From Ascidia mentula (taxonomy: Eukaryota; Chordata; Ascidiacea; Phlebobranchia; Ascidiidae), in NCBI GenBank assembly GCA_947561715.1, contig OX387202.1:11979001-12043000 (forward strand): DNA of 64,000 nt, read 5' to 3'. Shown here piece by piece: positions 26,901-43,915 of this stretch (the stretch's first letter is position 1; each line of letters begins with the position of its first letter). Under the pieces are notes generated by a model that saw only the letters and a program-made list of their open reading frames with translations, did not search any database and was not told where the DNA came from. Both the position numbers and the translations under genes were made by a program.

Positions 26901-29900
26901 TTTATCTGGACTTTAGTATTAAATGTGGTTACATGCAGTGCAGGTATTGTGCGTATTCATCGTAACTCTTGTGTAACGATGTACTTTATTGTGATGCGAT
27001 CCATGTTAAGGTCACAATATTATTTGTTGGCGTTTTGTGTATTTTTTAACGGTTGTCTTTAAAAAGCATTTTGTATGCGACATATGGCAGCTAGTGAGGT
27101 CAAGGCCATGTTCTTTACAAATTGGCGCTTTGACTAGGCGGTTAGGCCGCGAGATGCGGTATTGTGGCGTCACAATCGCTGAATGGCGATGATCTGCGCA
27201 GATAGAGGCTGTAAAAACATCGCAGCGGGGATTTCGCAGAAGTGTGGTTTTTGCCATTGAAACTTCACACTGTACTGCTCTTGCCGCTAACCGTTTTACG
27301 TTGTAGAGTCTAGGGTAGAAATTGTATTTATAGACTGGGCAAAAAATTAACAATTTTATTGTTTGTAGAAACGAACGGTGACCACCATAGCAACCACTGT
27401 TTGGCTGTTGCCACAATCAACAACAACTGTCTTCAAGTCAAAAACGTCAACGCACTCTCGACGTCACAATCGTCTCCAACTACGTCATCAGGCATGGGCC
27501 CCTCAATCGCGTTCTTAAGTGGCACAGATACTTCCACAGTCGGCGCGCGGCAACAAATCCACTCCAGCTTCTGCCACTGTAACTGTCGCGCCAGAACTAT
27601 GACGTCACGACCTAAGACGTCACACCACAATCCCTTCGACAAGCGAATGTCTGATGAGGAGTGGCTGGAGCAGGACGACTTTGGGCTCGAGGCTACAACG
27701 TCGTTCGAACATTTCGAGCTATCCAAACGCGCCTATGCAAGACTAATCGCCTACTGTCATTCCAAAAAACTGCTCGCAGACATTTACACGAATTCGGGCC
27801 TAGAGGATGGCCAATGCGACTTCGTTTCCGCGACTGATTCCAGTGGATCCAGCGATGACAACGCGCCGTCATCTTCATTCGCGGGATTCAGCGACTCTAA
27901 CCCCGGTGCAAGCGACTTTGTTTCTGCCAGCGCTTTCGATTCGGCCCAAACCCTTTGTCACCTGGCACAGGTGTTCGAAACAGTCGACGAGTGTCCCTGG
28001 TATTGCGGCGCCATGACGGGCCAAGAAGCTAAAATGCGGCTCCGTGGGACCCCTCCTGGAACATTTCTTCTCCGTGACAGCAGCGATTCAAGGTAAACAT
28101 TTCTGTAATTTCTCCCGAGATTTTTCATAATTTATGAAAACGCAGTTTGGCACAAGTGTGTGTATTTTTTTTTGCGGAAGTAAATGCACATCAGCATTTT
28201 GACCTCCAGGGCAAGATAACGTTATAAATCTTGATAATATTCAAATCCAAAAGGCATTTGTGATGTAACCCAAACCCAACAATTTAAAATCAATTGTAAA
28301 TTCAAATGAGAGAGCCACGTAGAAATCTCTATTCAATTTCCTGCAGTCGTTTTCTATAGAGCCACTTAACCCTGGCCTTCCAAGAACGGTCGACTTTAAA
28401 TTGCGAGTGCGCGTTTCCAAGAAATTTGGCGCGACCCACAAGTGCTGCTTTTGTTGTAAACCGCACTGACCACTGCCAATCACACTTGACGCGCAGCTCA
28501 CTACGCGACGAGCATGTCCTTGTCGTGGAAGGTCGTTGACACATAACCAACGGAAATAAATTCGACCACGAAATGTACAGATTTGCATACTTCAATCACC
28601 ATTTCAGCCCACGCATGTTTGTATTTTTGTTCGCTAATCGGCTATAGGGTCACAACCTTTTGTGGTCCGGACGGTTTTTGTCAAAATTTCCCTTATTCGT
28701 GTAACAGCCCGACGTACTGTTCCATTTAAACGACCGCTGTCGCTTCCGCAGCAGCCACATTTTCCTAGCTATACCACGAAACCGATCCAAGATCGAAGAA
28801 ACGGCTTGAAAAAAAAAATCCGGATAAATACGAAAAACTACGAAACGCGGCGCAATTTCACCATAAAGGTCGCGTTTTAGTAAGAATGTCGAGTTCAATT
28901 TCCCGCGAGCTCTAGTCACGCGTGTGACCTTTGGTACCTGTCAAGGTCAATTCTCTGTGATCGTGGCCGTTGGACGTAAAATAACGACCGGGCTTTCGAA
29001 AGGCACGTTTCCGAGCTTTCTGAAACGTTTCTAGGAAACACAGGCCTCTCACCCTGGCATTCGAATTGCGTTTTGGATTTCGCACGACCGTGCGCTCTCA
29101 GGGCTCCAGACAACCGCGCCACAATGATCCAGCGTCCGCTCGAGTTTTCCAAGGATTGGAAAACCGCTGAAATTAACAAAAGCGAAGCACTTGGGTAATT
29201 GTAGCGGTTCGCGCCTCTGTTCTGGGAAATAACTTCTGAGTTTATGGAAAAACCGGCACTCGCCCACTGTTCGTGCGGCAATTATTGCGAACGAACTCCA
29301 TTACGTGGACTTGAGACGTGTCGCTCGTTCTAATTTACGACCTTGTAACTTTCCACCATGGCAAATGTTTAAACGAACCTTAGTTTACCGACAAGGAGTT
29401 GGAAATTACTGTTTGCAGGAGAAACCGCAGAGTGAATAGCGTTTCGAAACTTGTTTTAACAACGAGCTCATCTCGTAAACCCTCAACATAGCTTTCGTCG
29501 GACGAACTCCGCTTCTGTGCAAATTAAGCAATAGTGTATTTTATGAAGGAACGGCAAACAATAAAAGTCGAACAAACACCGGTGAATTGCGACCTTCGTA
29601 TTCAGAAGGGCGTGACAAAATAGGGTCGATTACGTGCAAGGTTAAAACTCCAAATGGATTTTGTTATTGATTTTAGGTTTCTATTATTACGACTTCCATA
29701 TATATTGTATTCATTTCCCAAATAGTGTAATGTGTTCAGGGTCGAAACGCCATAATTTTAAACATATGTGGTGGCAGAAATACGCATGTAAGTGCCCTCA
29801 AACAGCCCAAACTGTTCAATGCCCAAACTGTTGGCAACTGTTCAATGCACACTTTCTGTCCATTTTCCACAGTCTCTACGCCAGCTGTTAGTCACGACCG

Positions 29901-31815
29901 TAAACCAATAAAGTTTGCGCTGTTTCTCTCAGAGGGATCGAAATCAATCATCACGTCTTACGAATTTCCAAGAAAGCGATGGCAACAAGCTCATTAAACT
30001 GTTATTCCCTCCTTCTGCGGTTGCGCGCGTTATGTAACGTTGACTTCTAGGAACCTGGGCTGGCTAACATTAACGATCTCGCGTTACCACTACGGATTTA
30101 GATACTAGACACGCAATATATCTATCATCAGTTTTGCGGCGAGAATCGACTAGGTTATAGGCCATCGTTTCATATCGCTGTTAATATAGTTGGATGTTGC
30201 AGAATGTTTTTTCGTTTACGTGCTGTGGTATCTTGAATCACAGAGCTGTAGAACAAAGTTTCAAACTTCAAACACTGTTTTCGTGAATGCTTGACGATCG
30301 GCTTGTTTCATAACTAGAAATATAGCTTATCCGTTGTAAAATCCAAAACGTCTTTTTTCGTAGTAATATATCGAGAAAAGGTGATAAACGACGTCCCTCT
30401 CCCTCTACAGTACACAGTGGCCTTTACTCTAGTTTTTTCCTCTGAAAACCGTTGTTTGTGAATCTCTCGCTATGGTGGTTCGTGCCTAATGTCCTAACCA
30501 CGTTGAGGTATTCGCTGGAAAATCCGCAGATATTCCGCTTCCTTTTTCACAACGCCATTGAACCCGCATAACTCGTCGTTTCGACGAAGTCGGGAATGCC
30601 GCGACACGACAAAAGGCGCCCTCTTCTGGTCCGAACCGCAAATGCGTGGTGTAGATTTAAGGCTTGGCTGTCTGGCTCTCTGAGAGCTGCTGCTCTTTTG
30701 CAAATGACAGAACACTTCAGCTTGGGCGAGTTCGACGAAAAAAGGTTATTCTGTCCAGATTTTCGCGGAAAATGCGAGTAATGTGTTCCGTGATTTCAGA
30801 CTGCGTCGACATTAACACAGCGTGCTGTGCGGCCTTTGAGTTCTTAATAGACGACAACACATTCTTTAGATTAGATTTTCAAACTGCTTTTCCATTAAAA
30901 CACTGCGGCGCAATGTGGAAACAATTACATCGCTCACAATTACAACCAATTTTTTGAACAAAAATGTTTTGCCGTAAAAACTTCCAAAAGCGATTTTCGA
31001 ATGTTATGCAACAAAACTCAGTGTTACGTCATAAGGCCCTCAGGCTGTTGGGCCGGTCTCGGATCAAGATCTTATGTAACTCAACTTTACGTAACCTGTT
31101 ATGCAGCGTTCCTTCAATACAAAAATCTGAGAAAAAAAACTAGGTCAAAGGCATTCCTTTATATTTTTGCACATTTGCATTAGGTTGTGGACTAGGCATA
31201 AATACTAAACAATGAGAATTTTTAAATTTGTCAATATCTTTATAAGTGTTTTAAAGCTTGCACAAAATTTTATCATTTTCGTTTTTATCCAGATTCCTCT
31301 TCAGCATGAGCCTAATGACCCGACGCGGCGCTACAAGTATTCGAATCGTGTACGCCAAAGGAAGATTCGGTTTCGACTCGGAGGATGACGATTCCTCGAG
31401 CAGAAAGTCTTCCTCCGCGCACTCTCGTCGCGCCAGAAGCGACAGAACTAAATGCATCATCCGAATGATTCTTCACTACACCTCCTATCTCACCTCCAAA
31501 AACTCATCAATCGAAAATGCAAGAGACGCGCCGTCTAGCGGCTCCGAACGGTCGCCAAGCGAAACCTCTAGGAGTGCTAGCGGGCCAGATCGCAAGCGCC
31601 AGTTCTTGTGTTATTCGGTGGACAGGGGAACAAGGAAAGAAGTACCGATCCAACTGGTTCAGCCCATTAGCGGTGGAGTTCACAGCTTGCAGTTTATCAG
31701 CCGGGCGTGTCTGAACCGGCGGTATCGACTTTGGGAAAACCCCGCTTTAATATCCAGTCTTCCCCTTCCGTATGTGATGAAGAATTACGTACGGAAATAT
31801 CCCTATCCAGTATAG
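20913..31815 (+). CDS. CIS/SOCS2-like suppressor of cytokine signalling with long N-terminal region
   Basis: Three exons: 20913-21990, 27369-28092 and 31293-31815 (stop TAG). They total 2,325 bases, or 774 residues, in consistent phase. CIS/SOCS proteins bind phosphotyrosine through SH2 and recruit Elongin B/C and Cullin-5 through the SOCS box, damping JAK-STAT signalling. The SH2 domain straddles the exon 2/3 junction: WYCGAMTGQEAKMRLRG, then GTFLLRDSSDSR with the FLVRES-type Arg, then FLFSMSLMTRRGATSIRIVY. The C-terminus has a BC-box, SLQFISRACL, and a Cul5-box, LPLPYVMKNYVRKYPYPV, closest to CIS and SOCS2; KEVPIQLVQPISGGVHSLQ also matches CIS. About 590 residues precede the SH2 domain, unlike vertebrate CIS/SOCS2, and are Ser/Asn/acid-rich with His repeats. 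A Ser/Arg-rich insert lies in the second half of the SH2 domain. The frame in 21550-21990 is uncertain. A polyadenylation signal lies at 32153-32158. Confidence 0.85.
24736..24775. repeat. Perfect 14-bp inverted repeat (hairpin)
   Basis: Arms ATAAAGTAAGGTTC at 24736-24749 and its exact complement at 24762-24775 enclose a 12-base loop. It may be a tiny MITE remnant or a structured site; nothing decides between these. Confidence 0.6.
25407..25420 (+). repeat. Homopolymer of 14 G
   Basis: An uninterrupted G run stands out in AT-rich intron sequence. Its length may be unreliable in an assembly. Confidence 0.8.
28093..31292 (+). promoter_or_regulatory. Last SOCS intron with dense cluster of STAT-type sites
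   Basis: This 3.2 kb intron contains eight TTCNNNGAA motifs: 28378, 28415, 29029, 29220, 29966, 30045, 30580 and 30731 (first base given). Six of them fit the narrower form TTCYNRGAA preferred by STAT5-like factors: TTCCAAGAA three times, TTCTAGGAA twice and TTCTGGGAA once. By base composition about one site would be expected. CIS and SOCS genes in vertebrates are direct STAT targets, so an intronic negative-feedback enhancer is a fair inference. Confidence 0.55.
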
Positions 31816-33570
31816 ACGTGTTTTGTTTAGCAGAAAAAAACATCAAAATAATTTTCGTAAAATGCCGATTTGTCGAAGTTATAGGAAATCTTCAGCAAGA
31901 ATCGTTTCCGTCATTCGGTTGAAATATAAAAAAAATCTGAATTTGTTCTGTCGCTTCAGCGTACTTTGCGCTCCACTTACCTAAAGTTGCGTTCATTGGA
32001 GTAGCAAAGCGTCTATTCATTTTCCTCTCTATTTATCACTAAAGAGTTCCTCGCGTTGTTTGTCTTATTAATATTGTAATCTTTGAAGACGGCGACCAAA
32101 TTTTCACTGTCAACGGTCGGCCTAAACTCACGTTCAATGTTGAAGTATCTATAATAAATGCATTTCTATTGCTACTTGCTTGTGTTGCCAAAAAATGAGA
32201 CGTAGATGCTTGCAAAACTTTTTACCAGCGTCAGAGGGATGTAGTGAAGATTTTTATTTGCTTCTGCAAAGTTGAACAGGAATGCCAGAGCTAAAAATTG
32301 TAGTTGGCAAGTAAACTAGTTTTTTCAAGGAAAATGTGACGCACAAATGCCCTCTTTGACTGCAGTAACTTCGGCAAAATCAGCTTAAAATGGAAACTTT
32401 ACTCGGAAATCTCCGTCTAACATCAGCATGAAGGGTTACAAACAATTTTAGAAGATGACTGGATAACACACGTCTTGCTCTCAGCAAAGCAATATTTACG
32501 CAAAAGCACTGTAAGGTTGAACTGGCTTGCTGCAGTACTAACTGGTCAAAAGCCTATATACGTACAAGTCTAATATAACAGTTGTATGGGATTGCCTTGG
32601 TGAGAGATTAGTGAAATGGACTTTGCTCGGCAACGCATATTTCAGTCGAAAATCCACTTCAAAAATCCAACGAAAATCGGATCCTTCTGATAAGGCCGTC
32701 TAAATACACGTGAGATTGGCGCCCGACACTGTTTTGAGTAAGTTCGGAAATTTTATGACGGAAAAACACGACAAAAATGTGATTTACTGTAATTCGCAAT
32801 GGGGAAATTAGTGAAACGAAATTCAATGACACGATATTCAAACACACATCTGCAGCAAAATAGAAAAACAAACAATAATCCCAATTGAGCAGTTTCTTTT
32901 GAGAAAACTATCAAAGGCGACAATACAAGTACGTATCATACCCGAGGAATGTAACAAAAACGTGACTCTAAAAAACAATTTTCATGAAATCAAATTTACA
33001 AACAAACATATCTTGCTAACCAGGCAAAATAGCTTCGATATTCACCACGCAATATAAGGCAATACAGGGAAATGAACACGTCTTGCTCTGAAACAACGTT
33101 CATTACAATTTACATGACTATGTAAAACACGGTTGTAAAAAGGAACATGACTTGTTAGTGCAATAACACGTTTTTTGGATAACACATGGAATATAGTATG
33201 CAAGATGTTAAAAGGACGATACGATACACGATTGAAACTCGATTATTTTACATGTACTATTACGTTTAGTTATAAATCTCTTTGGTAAACTTTTTCACCC
33301 TTTTTTGACGCCGAAACCCACCATCGAAACATAAAAACGTGTACTACAATTTAAGATACAATTCACAATAGGTCGCTAAACACACGCAAAAACACAACAC
33401 AATATTTCGGCCGTCATTAAAAATAGGGATTTGAAGCATTCCTGAAAAATGATTTACCTGAATAAAAACAGCCAACAAAATGCCACACGTTAGTCATATT
33501 TTTCATGCATTCGGAAGCAGAGACGCAGATCCACCATTTTGTCATTTTCGACGTTATTACAACAGCCGTG
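31816..33570. other. SOCS 3' UTR and convergent intergenic spacer
   Basis: The SOCS 3' UTR probably ends near the AATAAA at 32153-32158. The rest lies between the tails of SOCS (+) and copine (-) and shows no gene, repeat or RNA structure that I recognise. Confidence 0.45.
32153..32158 (+). terminator. Polyadenylation signal of the SOCS gene
   Basis: AATAAA about 340 bases after the SOCS stop codon. Confidence 0.5.
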
Positions 33571-38884
<5,314 letters not shown>

Positions 38885-40561
38885 TTTTAACTTTCAGTTA
38901 AGGCACAAAAAAATAACACTCTAAACATTGGAAATAAAGCAATTGGCATGAATAGCAATGTAAAATATATCCTCAAAATTCAAATATTTGAATAATAACA
39001 AGCCTGCAAATACTAGTAATTATCTTGCAAGCTACTATGGGTTGAAACTGACGAACTTTAACTACTGCCTATTCTGCCTAGCTGGTGTCTCCTTAAAGTC
39101 AAGTTGTAAATCCAAACAACTCGAACATTTTTGCAGTGGGTAAACAATAAACCAAACCAAACACCCAGTGTGACGTCGGACGAAACTACTCACGCGTTTA
39201 CGTCACGCCTCACGTGATTTAGCTGACTGTTGACGACAAATCACGAGATAGGTTATTTTATGAAATGCGGAATATTACAAGTCCTATGTCACGTATTCAC
39301 GGTTCCGACTTCGCGTCATCAATGGGCCTGATGTCACAATGGCGCAGTTAAAGATTGGATGAAAATGCATTGGTATGGGTAGGAGTTATTCACTAAAACG
39401 CGTGTCGCGCAGCCCTAAATCCTTTTGTTGGAAAAGTTTTACGTTCAGACAAATCAGAAACTGTCGAAGAATATGAAAAAGTTCCAAAAACGAAAATTTA
39501 CGCACAGGCGAAAAGAAAACGTTTGGAATGAATGGCACTTAGCGCGCCTGGCAGCAACTTGGCTGTTGTGTGCATTTTGCATGTCCGCACTACAACAAAC
39601 GCGCACATCAATGCAATGTAGCTGCCTGACGCGTTATTTACGATTTTCTTCTCCTTCACGCAAATTTTATTGTTTGGTGCTTCGTACTTATACATTCCTC
39701 GATAATTTTGGCTCTCCTTAAAACAAAAAAACCTTCCCACAAAATGATTTACGGCAGCGCTACGCTCGTTTTATTGCAGAATCTAAACCATTGCCTGTAA
39801 TTACCTGTAGCATTGTGACGCCAGACCCATTGTTGACGCGAAGACGAAGCCATGAATTGGCGCAGACAGGGAGTAAAACTCTCCTACTTGATTACTGTTT
39901 TGTTGACGATGTTTGAAATCAACAACTTTTAATTGGCTACGCCACCAATGTCACGTACCATAACTTTTAGAATGTGAGAGATTTTCGACAGCTAACCTCA
40001 AAACATGCAATAGCAACTATGTCGAGGGATTGTGATGATGTTTTTTTAGGTCTGCAGTGTTTGCTTTTCTGTTCGTCCAGAAACGAAACTAGTGGTCATT
40101 TCGGGGAACTTGTCCAATAAAAAAAGTATTTCCTACGTCAACATCCACACACAATGGACCCGAGTTTTTACTACAGCATTCTGGAAAGCTGCACCCTCGC
40201 TCGCAGGGAATTTTGCACTGAACCTCGAATTGAAGAAATGAAACAAGAGGTTTGGTTAATATACACCAAGGTTAATTTTGAGACACATGGCACCAATATA
40301 AGAAATATAGGCACACCAATGTATACGTGACAGTAACAATATGATACAAAAACATAACATAGCTTTGTTATTTCACAAGTAGATTGTTCAGTTAGGCACA
40401 GACTTGAGAGCGGAGACATACAGCAGACTAATTATTCGAACCAAAAACGAAAGGAAGAAGAAGCAATGTGTTCAAAAAGAAGTCTCGTATGCACAATATA
40501 TGTTCAAGGAAATGCAGCCTGTGAATTTATGCCACTAATTCCAATTAAACTGACTCGAAAA
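38885..40561. other. Region upstream of copine and downstream of the TNF ligand
   Basis: About 1.7 kb. The copine promoter should lie in the left part, where CpG and CRE-like half sites (GTGACGTCGG, near 39170) occur. The right part should be the 3' UTR of the TNF ligand gene. Open frames at 39425-39740 on both strands overlap and have no domain. Confidence 0.4.
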
Positions 40562-43381
40562 TTACATGTGAAGAAAGTAGGCACCAAAATAGGCTTTCGA
40601 CTTTTCTGTGAAGAATCTTTCGGTTCTGACATTGCTGTTGACAGGCCTGACACCGATTTTGTCGTTTTCGTAAAGATAAAACACACCTCCATGGTACCCG
40701 CTATCCAACGAACGGCGACGATGCTGACTGTTTTGATGCGCTGTACCTCTGAAATAATCAAAATGAAACATTACGAAATAATTACTTTTTCCGTCTGTAT
40801 TTAATTTTTCCGAACACACAGTTTACTTTTTTGCCCATGTGTAGGTTAAAGTGTTTGATTAGTTAAATCCAGTAGTCTGGATGTACATTGTCGCATTACA
40901 TCTCGTAGATACTTGCATGTTTCGTTGACGCATAAACAGTAATTGAGCTTGTGACGTAATAGAATCACATGCAACAGCATTCGGCCGCTATGTTGTCCAC
41001 AATTCATTCTATTTGTGAATAGCTGCTGTGTGGACGTGTTTTACTTGACATTAAAGTTTTACTTAACAATACCCTCGACAATTACAAATATTACAGCACT
41101 AGGCTAAAATACGTGACAGTCATATCTTATACGGGGCGTGGAAAACAGGACTTACAACTTCTGTGTTGCGATAGAAGTCATCAGTACATTGTATTCAGTG
41201 AAGTCCCGAAACTTTACGGTTTCGTGTCCGGTTGAACGCAATCCTGCACTCCAGTATGTCACCTGCAAATGTTTACCATGCTTACAATTGAAATCAGTAA
41301 TTTTCAACACATAAATATACTTTTTTAGAAACAATTTAGTGCATGTTTGAGTATGGAGTATGGACATTATGTGTTTACAGGCGTGTTATTTGTACCTGAG
41401 AGTATACGTAGTAGTAGCCTTTAGCACGGATTTTAATGAACGTCCCAATGGGGGACTCCAAGTCGATAACATCTATTCGGATTGGTGGAAAAGTGCTCGA
41501 CGAATCAGAGCTCCACACAAAAAAATCGCCTGCAAAAATTCAATGTTGTTAGCCTAACCTTTTTGATATAAAAAATAACGTAGATTGTATTCAACGGAAG
41601 CTTCTTCTGCGGGAAAACTTTGAAAGGTTAACTCGTTGGTTGAATACAACGTTAGTTTCTGTGCCAGGAGGGCAGTTAAATATAAAAAAATATTGTGTTG
41701 CTTACCATAAGGGCACATCAAAACGACGCTGAATAGCATGACGCGACGAAAAATGTATTTTTTAGTGTGTGCAGCCATGCTCATAAAAGACACAAGTGTA
41801 AAAAAAACTTATTACCTGTTTCTGGCATCTGCATGTTATCACATATGGTTCTGTCGATTGAGCACAGCCTTGAGTTTCGGCCTCTGATCCCGACCAGATG
41901 AGCCCCGATAAAGGCTTCTGCAAAAACGTATAGGCATATAGGGATGCAATGTTTGCGAGACGTGTTATAGGAACATATACATAAAGCTACTGCCCCGTTC
42001 GCGTTGCAACAACGTGTACAAATGCTAGTATTTTAAAAAAACAGACAGTGCAATCGGAAAAAAATTGTAGCCTGTGATTATTTGCCTCTTTTTGTAGAAC
42101 ACAATCGTATTTCAGAATCAAAGTAATAAAAAACAATTGGCGAAATTTTGAGACTTGTACAGTAATTCTGATATACTTTTTTTCATCAACTAGGCGTAAA
42201 GACACACCTATTTACAAATAGGTCACATCTATCATTAATGTGTTCAAATTTACTTGCGAGAAAAGTCGTACACGCAGCAACAATGTAGGATTTTTCATTT
42301 CGGCAGAATACGTGAACTTAAAGCATGCACAGTATTCGGGGGCAACTATTAAGTGTGAACATACCTTGTAACGAACGTTCTGTGCGCCGAAGTGGTTGTG
42401 TTTCATTGTGACCAACCACCTTAAAACAAAAAAATTCAATTCCACTATAGGTATACTCAGTTAATCCTGTGGTTATTTATTAAACTTCGGTCAAATTTCT
42501 CAATTTGGCAAGCAATCAATTTTTTTTCCGAAATCGCGTGAATTGCGGATTTCTATTGTACGAAATATTTTGCCTGGCATAAATTTCAATGCACTGAACA
42601 TACTTTTACTACATCCACGTGGATTTGTTAGCAACGAATTCAGCGAAAATTACAATTACAGCAGCAGTCAGTATTCCTGTAGTATAATACCTCATCGTGA
42701 TGATCTTCAACAATTTGTGTCAATTCTTCTATCCTTTCTTCATTCTTTGTTAATTGGTTCCTTAACTCTGCGAGCTAAAGGTTAACAAAGCGGTTGTTAT
42801 AGTAACGTCGTGTTTTGATTTAAAATAAACATAAGATTAGTGCCGGATAAACTATTAGGCAAACAAGACTCATGTCTTAATTAGATCCACTCAAAAATCC
42901 AGGCAGCCGAAATAACTTGACACTCAGGATTAAAGACGTTAACGGTCAGCGCATAAAAAGTTAATTTCTTGATAAGTTCGACTTCAGAAAAAAGAATTTG
43001 TTGCTACGTTCTTGCGTTTTACCGTTATATTTTGGTGAGCGCAATATATGGGTATTTTGGGCAACTTTTAATATCTGATTTTTGGGCTAAAACAGAGCCT
43101 TAATCGAAAAAAAAACTACATAAAATGGATGGGTACGTTAAACCCAGGTAAGGCTAATATCTGGTATAAGAATACGGTTAATTTAAGAATGTGAAATACT
43201 ACACCACCTCCATGGATTGGTTATGGAGCTGCCAACCGTACAACAATCCGATAAGAATAAATACAGCAGCAATAACAAGTATCCCTCCAGTTTTGCGGAA
43301 AGCTCGTTTTTCAACATCTGATTGTTCAGCGATACTCGCGTAACCGCGCTTATCAACTTTTGTTGCTACGCGTGACATCAT
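40562..43381 (-). CDS. TNF-superfamily ligand (type II membrane protein)
   Basis: Seven exons in consistent phase: 43208-43381, 42691-42774, 42365-42419, 41816-41917, 41396-41529, 41156-41262 and 40562-40748. They give 280 residues. TNF ligands are trimeric type II membrane or shed cytokines that engage TNF receptors. Residues 1-30 are cytoplasmic and polar, and about 31-52 form the membrane anchor (GGILVIAAVFILIGLLYGW). A heptad-like stalk follows (LAELRNQLTKNEERIEEL), then a sequon NET and an Arg-rich stretch LRRTERSLQ with an R-x-x-R that a convertase could cut. The TNF homology domain begins FIGAHLVG and includes IKIRAKGYYYVYSQVTYW, VLMTSIATQ, GGVFYLYENDKIGVRP and the closing KAYFGAYFLHM. 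These match the A, D/E, G and H strands of the fold. The subfamily (EDA, BAFF/APRIL, TRAIL type) is not clear. The exon 1 donor is GTGGTG, weaker than the others. Confidence 0.88.
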
Positions 43382-43573
43382 CTGTTGCTGGAGAAGTCAA
43401 AAAAATTCTTTTGCTTCCCACGGTTTATTTACGTTTCATTCAACCTGTTTTCTGTAATTTGTTTTCTATATTTTGTAGGTGTTGTTTCCATGAAGCTGAC
43501 TGCATGGGCAGGGCATACAATTCTTGCCTAAACTGACACACTAACAAGCAATGTGGAGCCAATAATATGAATT
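43382..43573. other. Upstream flank of the TNF ligand gene
   Basis: A short spacer between the TNF start codon and the MITE. An acceptor-like CCAGCAACAG sits directly before the two ATG codons on the minus strand. No promoter motif can be named. Confidence 0.35.
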
Positions 43574-43765
43574 GTGTATAAGCTGCAGACAGATGGCCAC
43601 TGTTTCGACCTAAAAGGTCTAATCAGTGCAGCTGGTGTATAGTCACCACAATGTGGAAGTCTTTGCTTGGCCGTTTGGTCAGCAAAGTCGTCTGATAGTC
43701 ACACCAGCTGCACTGATGAGAACTTTTAGGTCGAAACAGTGGCCATCTGTCTGCAGCTTATACAC
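43574..43765. mobile_element. MITE with 65-bp terminal inverted repeats
   Basis: The left arm, 43574-43638, and right arm, 43701-43765, are inverted copies of each other with two mismatches over 65 bases (ends GTGTATAAGCTGCAGACAG). They enclose a 62-base unique core that includes TGGAAGTCTTTGCTTGGCC. It has no coding capacity, as expected of a non-autonomous DNA transposon. Related pieces lie at 46094-46170 and 48982-49092. Flanking target duplications are not clear. Confidence 0.8.
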
Positions 43766-43840
43766 ATGACACACTAACTGTTGCATAAACGTCATGTAGG
43801 CTCAATGGTCACTATTTAGAAGTTGCTGATGCTGCCAGGC

Positions 43841-43915
43841 AAAATTTTTCATGTTGCAAAATGTAAGATTTGAATTATTGAGTCATTGTTTACATTTTGC
43901 AACATGAAAAATTTT
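43841..43915. repeat. Perfect 26-bp inverted repeat, possible mini-MITE
   Basis: Arms 43841-43866 and 43890-43915 are exact reverse complements (AAAATTTTTCATGTTGCAAA...) around a 23-base loop. It lies 75 bases from the larger MITE but is unrelated to it in sequence. It would form a strong hairpin if transcribed. Confidence 0.75.

Larger units (their letters stand above)
21991..27368 (+). promoter_or_regulatory. SOCS intron between exons 20913-21990 and 27369-28092
   Basis: This 5.4 kb intron (GTAAGT donor, TTTGTAG acceptor) has no gene inside. By eye it carries five STAT-type TTCNNNGAA sites, all in its second half: 25106-25114, 25675-25683, 26212-26220, 26638-26646 and 27233-27241. It also holds a short hairpin at 24736-24775 and a run of 14 G at 25407-25420. 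An enhancer role is inferred. Confidence 0.4.

Noticed and set aside
27012-27416. Minus-strand ORF of 134 codons overlapping the SOCS intron/exon border
   Set aside because: It lies opposite the true exon acceptor and has no domain; a shadow.
31251-31460. Minus-strand ORF opposite the last SOCS exon
   Set aside because: The plus strand encodes the SH2 C-terminal half in consistent phase; the minus frame is a shadow.
43199-43381. Stand-alone 60-residue membrane protein
   Set aside because: Its phase and type II anchor fit the downstream stalk and TNF-domain exons, so it is exon 1 of the TNF ligand.
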